Source: Streptococcus halotolerans (GTDB lineage Bacteria > Bacillota > Bacilli > Lactobacillales > Streptococcaceae). Taken from it: DNA of 64,000 nucleotides. A program made the translations under genes and the position numbers. The first letter of the stretch is position 1. Each line of letters begins with the position of its first letter. The stretch spans positions 620,001-684,000 of the forward strand of contig NZ_CP014835.1 in assembly GCF_001598035.1 (NCBI RefSeq), given 5' to 3'. The notes under the pieces were generated by a model. The model had not been told where the DNA came from and made no database searches. It saw only the letters and a program-made list of their open reading frames with translations. Of this stretch, positions 19,055-27,874 are shown piece by piece.

Positions 19055-19927
19055 TTATTTATCTGAAACATCAATGGTTGGTAGGTCTTCAGTTCCTTCT
19101 TCTGGTTTTGTCAAATCTTGACCAGCATAATACTTCCCAGAAATCTTCTTGAGTGTGCCATCTTCTTTCATTTCTTTAATAACACCATCAAGTTTTTTCT
19201 TGAGAGTCTTGTCCTTTTTACTCATGACAATCCCTTGTTCTGTCGGATTATACTTGACGTCACCGACTTTAACCTTGATGTCTGGATATTGTTTAGTCAC
19301 AAACTTAACAGCTACTTTTTGTGTATAGTAATCATTTGGAATGAAATCTGTACGACCCGTGGAGACATCACGAAGGTAAACATCATTAGTCACATTATCA
19401 TAGATAACTGGTTCTGCACCTTGTTTTTCAGCAATTTTCATGTACTGAGTTCCAGCACCACCACCAGCTTTCTTTCCTTTCCAGTCGGACAGGTCTTTGG
19501 CTTTGATATCAGAAGAACCATCTTCTCGGACAATCATACCGCCAACTGAATACTTGTAAGGAATAGAGATATTGTATTTCTTAAGGCGGTCTGGTGTGGT
19601 GTCAAAATTATTAACGGCAACATCAACCTTACCACTATCAACTGAAGTAAAGGACTCTGCTACATCGATTTCCTGATAATTAACTTTGATCTTAAGGCGT
19701 TTTCCGATTTCATTCATCATGTCGATTTCATAACCGACCAGTTTCTTATTATCGTCATAGTAAGAAGTTGGATAGAGCGTTCCAGGTGTGGCAACTTTCA
19801 AAACGCCTGCTTCTTTAACCTTATCCCAACTCGACTCACTTTTAGCTGCCTTGTCATTTGAACAAGCAACCAGAAGGCTAGCAGCCATCCCTAATGACAC
19901 AAGTGCTGTTGTTTTCTTAATCATCAT
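19055..19927 (-). CDS. Amino acid ABC transporter substrate-binding lipoprotein
   Basis: 290 aa. Signal peptide MMIKKTTALVSLGMAASLLVAC with lipobox LVAC. The SBP family 3 fold shows YEIDMMNEIGKRLKIKVNY, the aromatic-rich YPTSYYDDN loop and the D-rich second lobe region VKVGDVKYNPTEQGIVM. The ligand is probably a polar amino acid or cystine; the sequence alone does not decide. RBS AAGGATGAT before the tandem ATG. Operon with the permease downstream. Confidence 0.9.
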   Translation of the reverse strand: MMIKKTTALVSLGMAASLLVACSNDKAAKSESSWDKVKEAGVLKVATPGTLYPTSYYDDNKKLVGYEIDMMNEIGKRLKIKVNYQEIDVAESFTSVDSGKVDVAVNNFDTTPDRLKKYNISIPYKYSVGGMIVREDGSSDIKAKDLSDWKGKKAGGGAGTQYMKIAEKQGAEPVIYDNVTNDVYLRDVSTGRTDFIPNDYYTQKVAVKFVTKQYPDIKVKVGDVKYNPTEQGIVMSKKDKTLKKKLDGVIKEMKEDGTLKKISGKYYAGQDLTKPEEGTEDLPTIDVSDK

Positions 19928-20022
19928 ATCATCCTTTTAATTTTTTTATAAGACTGAAAAGGCTTACTGAAATAGTTTACTGCATTTTTCGACTTCTTTC
20001 AAGTTATCATACTTGAAAAATA

Positions 20023-21465
20023 TCACACAAACTGATTCATCTTTTCAAAGACGTCACCAATTTGCAAGAGCAAGTCCTCTCTCCCTTTGGCGGCTGTTAC
20101 TTGGACACCGAGGGACAAACCAGCTTCTGTGCGATAAACCGGAAAACTGATAGAAGGTTGTCCAGTGAGGTTAGCTTGTTGAGTGAATGGTGTCCAATCC
20201 AAACTATGCTGAAACATCTGCCAGATCATATCTTGTTGCTCTGCTTGCTTAAAGTCATCAATATGTCTTAAATGGTCTTTCAATTGTTCTGATAAGTCAA
20301 ACTGGCCATGCTTAGGAGCAACATCTGCCACTGTCGGTGACAAGAGAATATCATATGCCTCATGAAATTCATGCATCAAACGACTATAGTGATCCCATTG
20401 CGATAAAATCTTAGAATAGGTCTTAGCTGAAATCCTTTGACCACTTCGGTAGATAGCCCAAGTCATCAACTCCATATCATCAATCGTCACCTGACGTCCT
20501 AAACTAGCTTCGATACCGTCAAACATAGCAGCCGTTTCGACCGAATTCATGATGTAATATGATTTCATAGCTTCAATACCGTCGACTGGCTGTTTATCTA
20601 AAAGCAAAACCTCATGCCCTTCTTTTTCTAAAAATTGCGCAGCTTTCATAACAGCACTAATAGCTTCGCCCGACACTTGTCCACCAATAGGGGATTCTAA
20701 TTGCAAGGCAACTCTCAAGGGTTTTAAGGATTTTCCAAACAAGTCTTCATGATGAAGCCGAGGCAATACAAATGGGCTTTCCATCTGACACACTTGAAAG
20801 TGTTCTAAAAGTGTTTTGGTATCTCTAATAGTCTTTGTCAGCGCAAAATTGACAGATGCTCCCTGCCATCCCCGATAAGAACTAGGACCTACGGGGATAC
20901 GGCCTCGCGTTGGTTTTAAACCAATCAAGCCATTGAAAGAAGCTGGAATGCGAATGGAACCACCTCCATCACTAGCGGCTGCTAAAGGACTAACTCCAGA
21001 GGCAACAAGAGCTGCCGCGCCACCAGATGAGCCACCTGCATTGCGCGTGATATCATCTGGAAGGTTGACAGGACCATGCAGCTGACTATCAGAAATATTT
21101 TTAAATCCAAACTCTGGAGTATTGGTCCTCCCTAAGACAATAAAACCAAGTGATTCCAGTCTTTTCACATAATGATCAGACTGCTTGGCACGATAGTTTA
21201 CCAATAACCGTGACCCTGACGTTGATTGTTCATTTGCCTGTTCTTGCCCCAAATCTTTCAAGAAAATGGGGACACCTCCAAATGGTTGATTCGTGAAATC
21301 TCTAGTTTCTGACTCTTCCAATGCTTTCTCAAAACGTGTACTAGAAATGGCATTTAGCCTAGGATTTTCCTTTTCAGCTTTGGCTATAGTTTCCAAGACT
21401 AACTCCTTGGCTGAAACTTGTCCAGAGCGAACGCCTTTTGCCATATCAGTTGCATCTTTAAACAT
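20023..21465 (-). CDS. Amidase (amidase signature family)
   Basis: 480 aa, serine hydrolase of the amidase signature family, which cleaves C-N amide bonds. The Ser-cisSer-Lys triad is visible: Lys in GVPIFLKDLG, the signature RNAGGSSGGAAALVASGVSP, and ASDGGGSIRIPASFNGLIG. This resembles GatA but it is not in a gatCAB operon and lacks the GatA pattern downstream, so a stand-alone amidase is more likely; substrate unknown. Start ATG 21465 is chosen over 21501 because AGGGATTAGG lies just before it. Confidence 0.85.
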   Translation of the reverse strand: MFKDATDMAKGVRSGQVSAKELVLETIAKAEKENPRLNAISSTRFEKALEESETRDFTNQPFGGVPIFLKDLGQEQANEQSTSGSRLLVNYRAKQSDHYVKRLESLGFIVLGRTNTPEFGFKNISDSQLHGPVNLPDDITRNAGGSSGGAAALVASGVSPLAAASDGGGSIRIPASFNGLIGLKPTRGRIPVGPSSYRGWQGASVNFALTKTIRDTKTLLEHFQVCQMESPFVLPRLHHEDLFGKSLKPLRVALQLESPIGGQVSGEAISAVMKAAQFLEKEGHEVLLLDKQPVDGIEAMKSYYIMNSVETAAMFDGIEASLGRQVTIDDMELMTWAIYRSGQRISAKTYSKILSQWDHYSRLMHEFHEAYDILLSPTVADVAPKHGQFDLSEQLKDHLRHIDDFKQAEQQDMIWQMFQHSLDWTPFTQQANLTGQPSISFPVYRTEAGLSLGVQVTAAKGREDLLLQIGDVFEKMNQFV

Positions 21466-21561
21466 CCTAATCCCTTTCTTTCCATGAATATGACTTTTCA
21501 AATCATATTTTTGATGACTATTATATCAAAAAGAAGCTGACGAAAGCAGCTTCTCAATTGT

Positions 21562-22191
21562 TTAAGCTTGCCAATTCTCTTGGTCTTCCTTAAATTTTTT
21601 CAAGAGCATCAAACCATCAGCGTCAATATAGCCTTGAACTTTAGCGACTTTTATCAATTCACTGTAGTTTGAAAGGGTTACTAATGTAACATTAGCCTCT
21701 TCAAAGTTTGCTTGAGCTTGAGGTAATTCATAAGTAAAAATAGCTACTACACCTAAAACATCTACACCTGCATCCTGAGCAGCTTTAACAGCATCCAAAA
21801 CAGAACCACCGGTTGAAATCAAATCTTCAATGATGACCATTTTTTCGCCCTTGATGACCCGTCCTTCAATCTGATTACCAGCGCCGTGATCTTTAGGTTT
21901 TGAACGGATGTATGAAAATGGCAAATTCATCTTATCAGCAATAATGGCTCCGTGTGGAATCCCTGCCGTCGCTGTTCCTGCAATCACTTCCACCTCAGGA
22001 AAATGCTCTCGAATCATTGTCACAAAGCTATCTTCAATCAAGCTGCGTGTCTCTGGATAAGACAAGGTGATTCGGTTATCTGTGTAAATCGGTGATTTGA
22101 TACCAGAGGCCCATGTAAAAGGGTCTTCTGGTTTTAGGTAAACAGCTTTAATGTCTAATAAATCTGAAGCAATTTGTGTAGCAAGTGTCAT
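21562..22191 (-). CDS. pyrE: Orotate phosphoribosyltransferase
   Basis: Joins orotate to PRPP to make OMP. 209 aa. The PRPP-binding motif is [18 protein letters not shown]. The upstream segments [11 protein letters not shown] and [18 protein letters not shown], and the mobile loop [18 protein letters not shown], are typical. 33 nt downstream of pyrF and co-transcribed with it under the PyrR attenuator. Confidence 0.96.
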   Translation of the reverse strand: MTLATQIASDLLDIKAVYLKPEDPFTWASGIKSPIYTDNRITLSYPETRSLIEDSFVTMIREHFPEVEVIAGTATAGIPHGAIIADKMNLPFSYIRSKPKDHGAGNQIEGRVIKGEKMVIIEDLISTGGSVLDAVKAAQDAGVDVLGVVAIFTYELPQAQANFEEANVTLVTLSNYSELIKVAKVQGYIDADGLMLLKKFKEDQENWQA

Positions 22192-22224
22192 AGTAATTTC
22201 CTTTGTGCCTTTCTGGTAATCCTA

Positions 22225-22923
22225 TTAAATGGAAGCATTCCAATCAGTCTTAATGGCTTGATAAACTTGATAGGGATCAGGGGCTTGTGTGATAGGTCTT
22301 CCAACCACAATAAAGTTTGATCCGGCAGCCCTGGCCTGACTGGGTGTCATCACGCGCTTTTGATCTCCCTTGTTCGAACCATTGGGACGAATGCCAGGTG
22401 TCAGGCAAACAAAATCTGCCATGGTTGATTCCTTAATCAATGCAACTTCGTGTGCTGAACAAACAACGCCATCTAAACCAGCTTCTGCTGTTTTTTGGGC
22501 ATAATGTTTGACGGAATCTGCTAAACTGGTTTGAATATTTTGATTGTCTTGCATCTGTTCTTGACTGGTAGACGTTAACTGGGTAACAGCGATTAAGATA
22601 CCTTGCTGACCAAATCCTCGTTTGGCTGCTGCCATCATCTCTACTCCGCCTGCCGCATGAACATTGGTCATATCAACGCCAAGCTTGGCCAAAACTCTCA
22701 TGGCTGATTCAACTGTATTAGGAATATCATGTAACTTCAAGTCCAGAAAAATACTGTGTCCCATGGATTTTAAAAAAGAAACGATCTCAGCACCACAGGC
22801 ATAATATAACTCCATTCCAATCTTGACATAAAGGCTTTCACCTTCTGGAAATTTTTCTAAAAATGCCTTGACACTATCAAAATCAGGAAAATCAAGAGCA
22901 ATAATTGGTCGCGTATCAAACAA
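22225..22923 (-). CDS. pyrF: Orotidine 5'-phosphate decarboxylase (TTG start)
   Basis: Makes UMP from OMP. 232 aa. The catalytic D-K-x-x-D pattern is [17 protein letters not shown]. Phosphate-binding segments LTPGIRP and [14 protein letters not shown] are present. The start is TTG 22923, with AAAGGAG 6 nt upstream and no ATG option nearby. First gene behind a PyrR-type attenuator. Confidence 0.96.
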   Translation of the reverse strand: MFDTRPIIALDFPDFDSVKAFLEKFPEGESLYVKIGMELYYACGAEIVSFLKSMGHSIFLDLKLHDIPNTVESAMRVLAKLGVDMTNVHAAGGVEMMAAAKRGFGQQGILIAVTQLTSTSQEQMQDNQNIQTSLADSVKHYAQKTAEAGLDGVVCSAHEVALIKESTMADFVCLTPGIRPNGSNKGDQKRVMTPSQARAAGSNFIVVGRPITQAPDPYQVYQAIKTDWNASI

Positions 22924-22939
22924 GTCGGTCTCCTTTGCA

Positions 22940-22972
22940 AAACAAAAGCCTTACCAGAAAAGGCAAGGCTTT
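22940..22972 (-). terminator. Attenuator terminator in the pyrF leader
   Basis: AAAGCCTTGCC (22962-22972) pairs with GGTAAGGCTTT (22945-22955) with one G-U pair, followed by TGTTTT on the minus strand. It stands about 20 nt before the pyrF start, as in PyrR-controlled attenuation. Confidence 0.8.
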
Positions 22973-23064
22973 ACGAAAACAAGGTACAATCCCTTTGTAG
23001 ACCTATTAGACGATACTAACTGATCATATTATTCCGAAAGAAATCCGCAGATTCCAACCTTCTA

Positions 23065-23078
23065 TGCCTCTCTGGACT
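23065..23078 (-). promoter_or_regulatory. PyrR-binding (anti-antiterminator) site
   Basis: AGTCCAGAGAGGCA matches the PyrR RNA consensus ARUCCNGNGAGGYU except at the last base. It lies about 20 nt after the predicted start of transcription. UMP-bound PyrR should favour the downstream terminator. Confidence 0.8.
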
Positions 23079-23104
23079 TAGTTAAAGGTTATTTAATTTT
23101 ATTT

Positions 23105-23133
23105 ATTATATCCAATTGTTAGGTCCTTGTCAA
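23105..23133 (-). promoter_or_regulatory. pyrFE promoter
   Basis: Consensus TTGACA (23128-23133), 17 nt, TATAAT (23105-23110) on the minus strand. A small inverted repeat CGGCT-TTTCC-AGCCG lies just upstream, between it and the divergent LysR gene. Confidence 0.85.
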
Positions 23134-23202
23134 AATATAATCCGGCTTTTCCAGCCGTTTGATGAGAATTGTTGTCATTATCTTATCTTTCAGACAGCTT
23201 TA

Positions 23203-23211
23203 TGATACAAT
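23203..23211 (+). promoter_or_regulatory. Extended -10 promoter of the LysR gene
   Basis: TGA-TACAAT (-10 at 23206-23211) followed by 6 nt and ATG 23218. No RBS is visible. No good -35 at 17 nt. Confidence 0.55.
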
Positions 23212-23217
23212 ATGGCT

Positions 23218-24132
23218 ATGCGAATTCAACAATTACAATACATTATTAAAATCGTCGAAACTGGTTCGATGAACGAGGCAGCAAAACAACTCTATATTAC
23301 GCAACCTAGCCTTTCCAACGCTGTTCGAGATTTGGAACACGAGATGGGCATCACTATCTTTATTCGTAACCCCAAAGGGATCACCCTAACTAAGGATGGC
23401 GTTGAGTTTTTGTCTTACGCCCGACAGGTGATTGAACAGACCGACCTTCTTGAAGAGCGTTATAAAAATCCAATAGCCCAACGGGAACTTTTTAGCGTCT
23501 CATCACAACACTACGCTTTCGTTGTCAATGCTTTTGTTTCACTATTAAATAAGACAGATATGACAAAGTATGAACTCTTTTTACGTGAAACGAGGACTTA
23601 TGAAATCATTGATGACGTCAAGAATTTTCGATCTGAAATTGGTGTCTTGTTCCTCAATAGTTACAACAGGGACGTTCTCACCAAAATGTTTGATGATAAT
23701 CACTTGGTAGCGACCAATCTTTTCTCAACGCAACCACACATTTTTGTCAGCAAGGACAATCCTTTGGCAACCAAAGAGATAATCCAACTAGAAGATTTGG
23801 CAGACTTTCCTTACCTCAGTTACGATCAAGGGGTTCATAACTCCTTCTACTTCTCTGAAGAAATTATGGCTCAGATTCCCCATCCCAAATCGATTGTTGT
23901 GTCAGACCGTGCCACACTGTTCAATCTGATGATTGGTCTTGATGGTTACACCATCGCAACAGGTGTCCTAAACAGCAAACTTAATGGTGACAATATTGTT
24001 TCCATTCCGCTTGATGTTGATGATCAAATAGATATTGTGTATTTAAAACATGAGAAGGCCAATCTTTCAAAAATGGGCGAAAAATTCATCGATTACTTAT
24101 TGGAAGAAGTCCAATTCAAAACAGATAATTGA
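23218..24132 (+). CDS. LysR-family regulator, MtaR/CpsY-like
   Basis: About 304 aa. The N-terminal winged HTH reads MRIQQLQYIIKIVETGSMNE followed by AAKQLYITQPSLSNAVRDLE. The C-terminal part is a periplasmic-binding-like effector domain (FSVSSQHYAFVVNAF to the end). The N-terminus is very like streptococcal MtaR/CpsY regulators, which control methionine uptake, surface genes and neutrophil survival; the name is inference. Start ATG 23218 is favoured over 23212 by the -10 spacing. Divergent from pyrF and ending at a strong terminator, so monocistronic. Confidence 0.85.
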   Translation: MRIQQLQYIIKIVETGSMNEAAKQLYITQPSLSNAVRDLEHEMGITIFIRNPKGITLTKDGVEFLSYARQVIEQTDLLEERYKNPIAQRELFSVSSQHYAFVVNAFVSLLNKTDMTKYELFLRETRTYEIIDDVKNFRSEIGVLFLNSYNRDVLTKMFDDNHLVATNLFSTQPHIFVSKDNPLATKEIIQLEDLADFPYLSYDQGVHNSFYFSEEIMAQIPHPKSIVVSDRATLFNLMIGLDGYTIATGVLNSKLNGDNIVSIPLDVDDQIDIVYLKHEKANLSKMGEKFIDYLLEEVQFKTDN

Positions 24133-24155
24133 CAAAGTGTCCGTTATATCAGCTC

Positions 24156-24190
24156 AAAGGCAAGCATCCATTTGGATGTTTGCCTTTTTC
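24156..24190 (+). terminator. Terminator of the LysR gene
   Basis: AAGGCAAGCATCCA (24157-24170) pairs with TGGATGTTTGCCTT (24172-24185) with one mismatch, then TTTTC. Confidence 0.85.
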
Positions 24191-24516
24191 TTTATCCATT
24201 TTAACAAGTGATTTCCAAAGCAAGAGCTGTAGAGCTTGTTTCTGTGCTTCAAATAAAAGAAATGTCATGCTATCATCTGAGTGTTTTTAACAGTTAAGCA
24301 CGCTAAGGTTAGCCAATTCTTATTTACTAGTTGGCAGTTCTCCGCCTTTTAGTATAATGCAAAAATGATACTCCTTGATTTGATTGACCTAGGACAGTCG
24401 TTCAAAGATGCTTAATCAGTTTTGGGCATATATGGTAAAGGCTTTCGTTTTTTAGTGATGGATAATCTTAATAAAGGAGAAAGAGCGTTTGATGGCTGTT
24501 ACCCTCAATACGAATC

Positions 24517-24580
24517 GTACCGCGGCACAGGTGTTAGGGAGTTACTTTTGTACTCCTGACAGATTTTTCGTGCGCGGTAC
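24517..24580. other. Long imperfect hairpin of unknown role
   Basis: Outer arms GTACCGCGGCAC (24517-24528) and GTGCGCGGTAC (24570-24580) pair with one bulged G. Inner arms TGTTAGGGAGTTAC and GTACTCCTGACA also pair with small bulges around a TTTT loop. The arms are much more G+C rich than the surroundings. No gene follows within 1 kb on either strand that it could obviously control. Confidence 0.55.
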
Positions 24581-24652
24581 CATAGGTTATCACCTAATTG
24601 TCTGCGTATATGTAATCATCTATTAAGGCTGTCTTTGTGAAAAAAGTGACAG

Positions 24653-24900
24653 TTATTTGGGACGGTCCATTAAGATAGCGATCTCCTCCCAAACAATACC
24701 AAGCTGGTCATTCTAGTCGCCATCTGCTTCTTTGAAAGAAAAAACATCGCCGTTTGAAGCCTTTGGGAAATAGAATCGGTCAGACTCACCATATTCTCTA
24801 TTAGACTATTTGTTAAAATGCTTTGCTATCGAACACACTTCCTTATACACCAATATAGCGGATGGAAAATATTGGTTTCCTTATATTGTAAAACTGAAAC
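24653..24900 (-). pseudogene. Relic of a possible SMI1/KNR4 (SUKH) protein
   Basis: One frame on the minus strand reads LVYKEVCSIAKHFNK-stop-SNREYGESDRFYFPKAS, then NGDVFSFKEADGD-stop-NDQLGIVWEEIAILMDRPK and a terminal stop at 24653. The GD-F-F-DG-----VW layout recalls SUKH immunity proteins. Two internal stops and no start make it dead. Family assignment is tentative. Confidence 0.4.
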
Positions 24901-25218
24901 AAAAATAGTACAACTACAAAAGTCTATCGCTAGAGCATATCCACTAGACGTTCTTAAAACAACATTGAAAAGTTTTACCTAATTGCAATGCTTTTTTGTA
25001 TCATCTTAGTCCTGTTCTTGTTTCAGTTTACGATAGTATTCTGAAATGACCGTCATAAACATGAGCTATCAAGCAAGATCAAAGGTTAAACTGATTTGTC
25101 AGTATTTGAAAACATCACTGCTAGGCTAGATTCTGTTCATCAAGAAGCTCAAAAAGTATTGAGAGACTCACCCAACTTTTGCCCCAATACTCTAATTAAA
25201 AAAACAGATAAAACATAG
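24887..25218 (+). pseudogene. Relic of an unrecognised membrane protein
   Basis: Reads ETKIVQLQKSIARAYPLDVL, then after a shift FYLIAMLFCIILVLFLFQF (one membrane segment), then NDRHKHELSSKIKG and TDLSVFENITARLDSVHQEA with two intervening stops. It ends at TAG 25216-25218. The amino acid composition is protein-like, but I cannot name the family. Confidence 0.35.
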
Positions 25219-25558
25219 ATAAGCTTTAGGCCATGATTAGATACATTTGATACACTAAGATTATCCTAAAGGTAAAGGAGGGATTTAATGATACGATGCA
25301 TTTGATAAATAACTCCCTTTCTGAATATCAATCAGAGCACGGGTTTACCATAAACTTTCAGACATCCCTACTGATGCTTGGCTAGCCCTTTTATCAATTC
25401 TATTAAGGGTGAACTTGTCTATATTTTTATTGTTAAGACTGATTGTTTTTTCAACGTTAAACTAATAAAGTCGTCGCTATCAAGCTTGTCCTTACTATAA
25501 ACTGCTACCATAATGACAAAAAAACCTTCTAACCCCTGACTCATCGCTAAACGAGATA

Positions 25559-25567
25559 TGATACAAT
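25559..25567 (+). promoter_or_regulatory. Extended -10 promoter of the two-component operon
   Basis: TGA-TACAAT (-10 at 25562-25567). The 11-mer TATGATACAAT is identical to the one in front of the LysR gene. A leader of about 44 nt with GAGG precedes ATG 25618. Confidence 0.5.
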
Positions 25568-25617
25568 AACAATAAATGTGTCTTTTATAAAAACTATAGT
25601 CAAAAAGTGAGGAAATA

Positions 25618-26271
25618 ATGTTTAAGATATTAGTCGTTGAAGATGATAAAACCATTAATCAAGTCGTTTGCGAGTTTTTAAAAGCGAATAATTATAGCCC
25701 TGATCCTGTTTTTGACGGGGCAGATGCCTTAGAAAAATGGCGAAGCCAGTCTTATGATTTAATTATCCTGGACATTATGCTGCCATCTATTGGTGGCATC
25801 GAAATCCTCGAAGAAATTCGAAAGACTTCTGATATCCCCATCATTATGCTAACAGCTCTTGACGATGAGTACACTCAGTTAGTCAGCTTTAACCATTTAA
25901 TTAGTGACTATGTCACCAAACCCTTCTCACCTTTAATATTAATCAAACGGATTGAAAATGCTTTGAGAGGTGTTACGGGAGGTGAAAAACTAACGATCAC
26001 TGATTTGGTCATCGATCTTTCTGAGCGGACAGTTTCTTGGAAAAATGTTGCCATAACTCTGACGAAAAAAGAATTCGATATTTTAGAATACCTGGTCCAA
26101 CACCACCAGAAGTTAGTCACCAGAGACCAAATAATGGATGCCATTTGGGGATACTGTGAGTTGGATAGCCGTGTTTTAGATAATCATATCAAAAATATTC
26201 GAAAAAAAATGCCTGGTCTTCCGCTACAAACCATCACTGGAATGGGCTATCTACTGGGTGACCGTGCATGA
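25618..26271 (+). CDS. OmpR-family response regulator
   Basis: 217 aa. Receiver domain residues 1-115 with the acidic pair Asp9/Asp10, phospho-acceptor Asp52 in LIILDIMLPS, Thr79 and Lys101 in DYVTKPFSP. The C-terminal winged helix holds LTKKEFDILEYLVQHHQKLV and ends SRVLDNHIKNIRKKM with TGMGYLLG. RBS GAGG. The stop overlaps the kinase start (ATGA), so translation is coupled. Probably controls the downstream protease and ABC genes, by position. I do not assign a known system name. Confidence 0.92.
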   Translation: MFKILVVEDDKTINQVVCEFLKANNYSPDPVFDGADALEKWRSQSYDLIILDIMLPSIGGIEILEEIRKTSDIPIIMLTALDDEYTQLVSFNHLISDYVTKPFSPLILIKRIENALRGVTGGEKLTITDLVIDLSERTVSWKNVAITLTKKEFDILEYLVQHHQKLVTRDQIMDAIWGYCELDSRVLDNHIKNIRKKMPGLPLQTITGMGYLLGDRA

Positions 26272-27650
26272 AATTAATCAAAAAAAACTTTTTGGTCATC
26301 AATCTACTCATTTTTGCAGTTGTCACAATCATTCTAGGTCTTCTGTATTTTATCATGCCCATTTATTATGAGCACGTTCAGACACAAGAGATCAAGCATG
26401 AATTTAAACAAGTAAGCAAACAAGTAGACGGGAAGTCATTGACACAAGTCAGCAGACTTCTTTCCAAAAGCAATAAATCAAACGTTTGGTATACATTAGT
26501 CAATCAAAAAAACCATATGATTTTTCCAAGCTTACAGATTAGTAATGCTAACGGAGATGAGCCTAGTGACATTATCATTTCAAGTGTCGACTCGCAGTCT
26601 AAAAATGAAGTGATGAAGCATACATTTGCTTTAGACTCTGGCGAAAAAGTAACGCTATTAGGAGAGCTTTCGCTACAACCAGTCTCTGATGCCAGCAAGA
26701 TTCTGCTAACCCTGTACCCTTACCTACTTCTCATGTCCTTAACGATTGCTAGTATTGTTGCTTTTCTTTATAGTAAAACCTCCAGTAGCCGCTTGATTAA
26801 TATTTCAAACACGACTCGAAAGATGGCAAATCTGGAAACCAATCTGTCCTGCGAGATTAAAGGAAAAGATGAGATTGCTGACCTAGCTAGTGATATTAAT
26901 AGGCTTTACGATAAATTATTTACAACCATTAAATCCTTAAATAAGGAGTATGATAAGCTAGCTGATCTAGAACGAAGTAAATCAGAATTTCTACGAATGA
27001 CTTCTCATGAGTTAAAAACACCTATTTCTAGTGTTATCGGCATGATTGACGGTATGCTCTACAATGTTGGTGATTTTGCTAATCGAGATAAGTATCTCAG
27101 AAAATCTCGTAAAGTCCTAGAGGGACAAGCGCAAGTTATTCAAAGCATTCTATCCCTATCTAAACTGGAAACAGCTGTGGAACAAAATCAAGAAATGTTC
27201 TCACTGAAAGCTGCTTTAGAAGAAGAGATGGAAGTGTATCACATCTTATCAGAACTTGATCGCTACCAGGTAACCATCGTCTTAGAAGAACAGTGGGTGA
27301 AAGCCAATAAATTATATTTACTAAAAGCTATTAAAAATATCATCGACAATGCCTTTAGGTATACAAAACCCGAAGGTCAGATTGTTATCACACTTAAGGC
27401 TAATCAGTTAGTGATAAAAAATGAAGCCGAGCAATTATTGAGCCAAGAACAATTAGAACAACTGTTCCAGCCTTTTTATCGCCCAGATTACAGTCGCTCC
27501 CGTAAAGATGGTGGCACAGGCTTAGGTTTGTTTATCGCTCATCAAATATTTGAACGCTACCACTTTGACTATCATATTGATATTCAACACGAACGCTGGG
27601 TAATCTTTACAGTCACTTTTCCAGACTTAGAAAAAGAGAGGCAGTCTTGA
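26268..27650 (+). CDS. Sensor histidine kinase
   Basis: 460 aa. Membrane segment about residues 10-32, an extracellular domain of about 110 residues (lysine and serine rich, no cysteines), and a second membrane segment about 146-168. The HAMP region follows (NISNTTRKMANLETNL), then the H box FLRMTSHELKTPISS with His247. N box NIIDNAFRYTKPEG and G box DGGTGLGLFIAHQIFE are intact, so it should be an active kinase. The sizeable outside domain suggests sensing of an extracellular peptide or envelope signal, unlike the short-loop BceS type. Confidence 0.92.
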   Translation: MKLIKKNFLVINLLIFAVVTIILGLLYFIMPIYYEHVQTQEIKHEFKQVSKQVDGKSLTQVSRLLSKSNKSNVWYTLVNQKNHMIFPSLQISNANGDEPSDIIISSVDSQSKNEVMKHTFALDSGEKVTLLGELSLQPVSDASKILLTLYPYLLLMSLTIASIVAFLYSKTSSSRLINISNTTRKMANLETNLSCEIKGKDEIADLASDINRLYDKLFTTIKSLNKEYDKLADLERSKSEFLRMTSHELKTPISSVIGMIDGMLYNVGDFANRDKYLRKSRKVLEGQAQVIQSILSLSKLETAVEQNQEMFSLKAALEEEMEVYHILSELDRYQVTIVLEEQWVKANKLYLLKAIKNIIDNAFRYTKPEGQIVITLKANQLVIKNEAEQLLSQEQLEQLFQPFYRPDYSRSRKDGGTGLGLFIAHQIFERYHFDYHIDIQHERWVIFTVTFPDLEKERQS

Positions 27651-27817
27651 TAAAGTCTTCTGTTAAGAGTTCCAAACAAGGAGACAATAATCTCGTTTAG
27701 ATAAGCAAAGCCTAGTCATCAACTAGATAGCAACGACTATAACTGCTAGTCGCTATCTGACCCATCGACATCCGTTTTAAGAGATTCTAGAAACTTTAGG
27801 AGCAAGACATTGGAGTT

Positions 27818-27851
27818 TCTCATTGATGGTTTTCTTTAGTCATCAATGAGA
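27818..27851 (+). promoter_or_regulatory. Leader hairpin of the protease gene
   Basis: TCTCATTGATG (27818-27828) and CATCAATGAGA (27841-27851) form a perfect 11-bp stem ending 23 nt before the ATG, next to the GAGAGAGAGG ribosome site. It has no U run, so it looks like an RNA-level or operator element rather than a terminator. Another hairpin lies at 27725-27758. Confidence 0.5.
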
Positions 27852-27874
27852 TTTAGAGAGAGAGGAAATACATA

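Larger units (their letters stand above)
24191..25557. other. 1.4-kb region of gene relics
   Basis: No intact gene. It holds one long hairpin (24517-24580), a minus-strand coding relic (24653-24900) and a plus-strand membrane-protein relic (24887-25218), listed separately. The rest was not recognised. Confidence 0.5.

Noticed and set aside
20023..21465. GatA subunit of the tRNA amidotransferase
   Set aside because: No gatC or gatB neighbour and weak fit outside the amidase signature; a stand-alone amidase fits better.
25618..27650. Calling the kinase a BceS-type intramembrane sensor or naming it VncRS
   Set aside because: The outside domain of about 110 residues is too long for BceS, and gene order and regulator sequence do not let me confirm VncRS.
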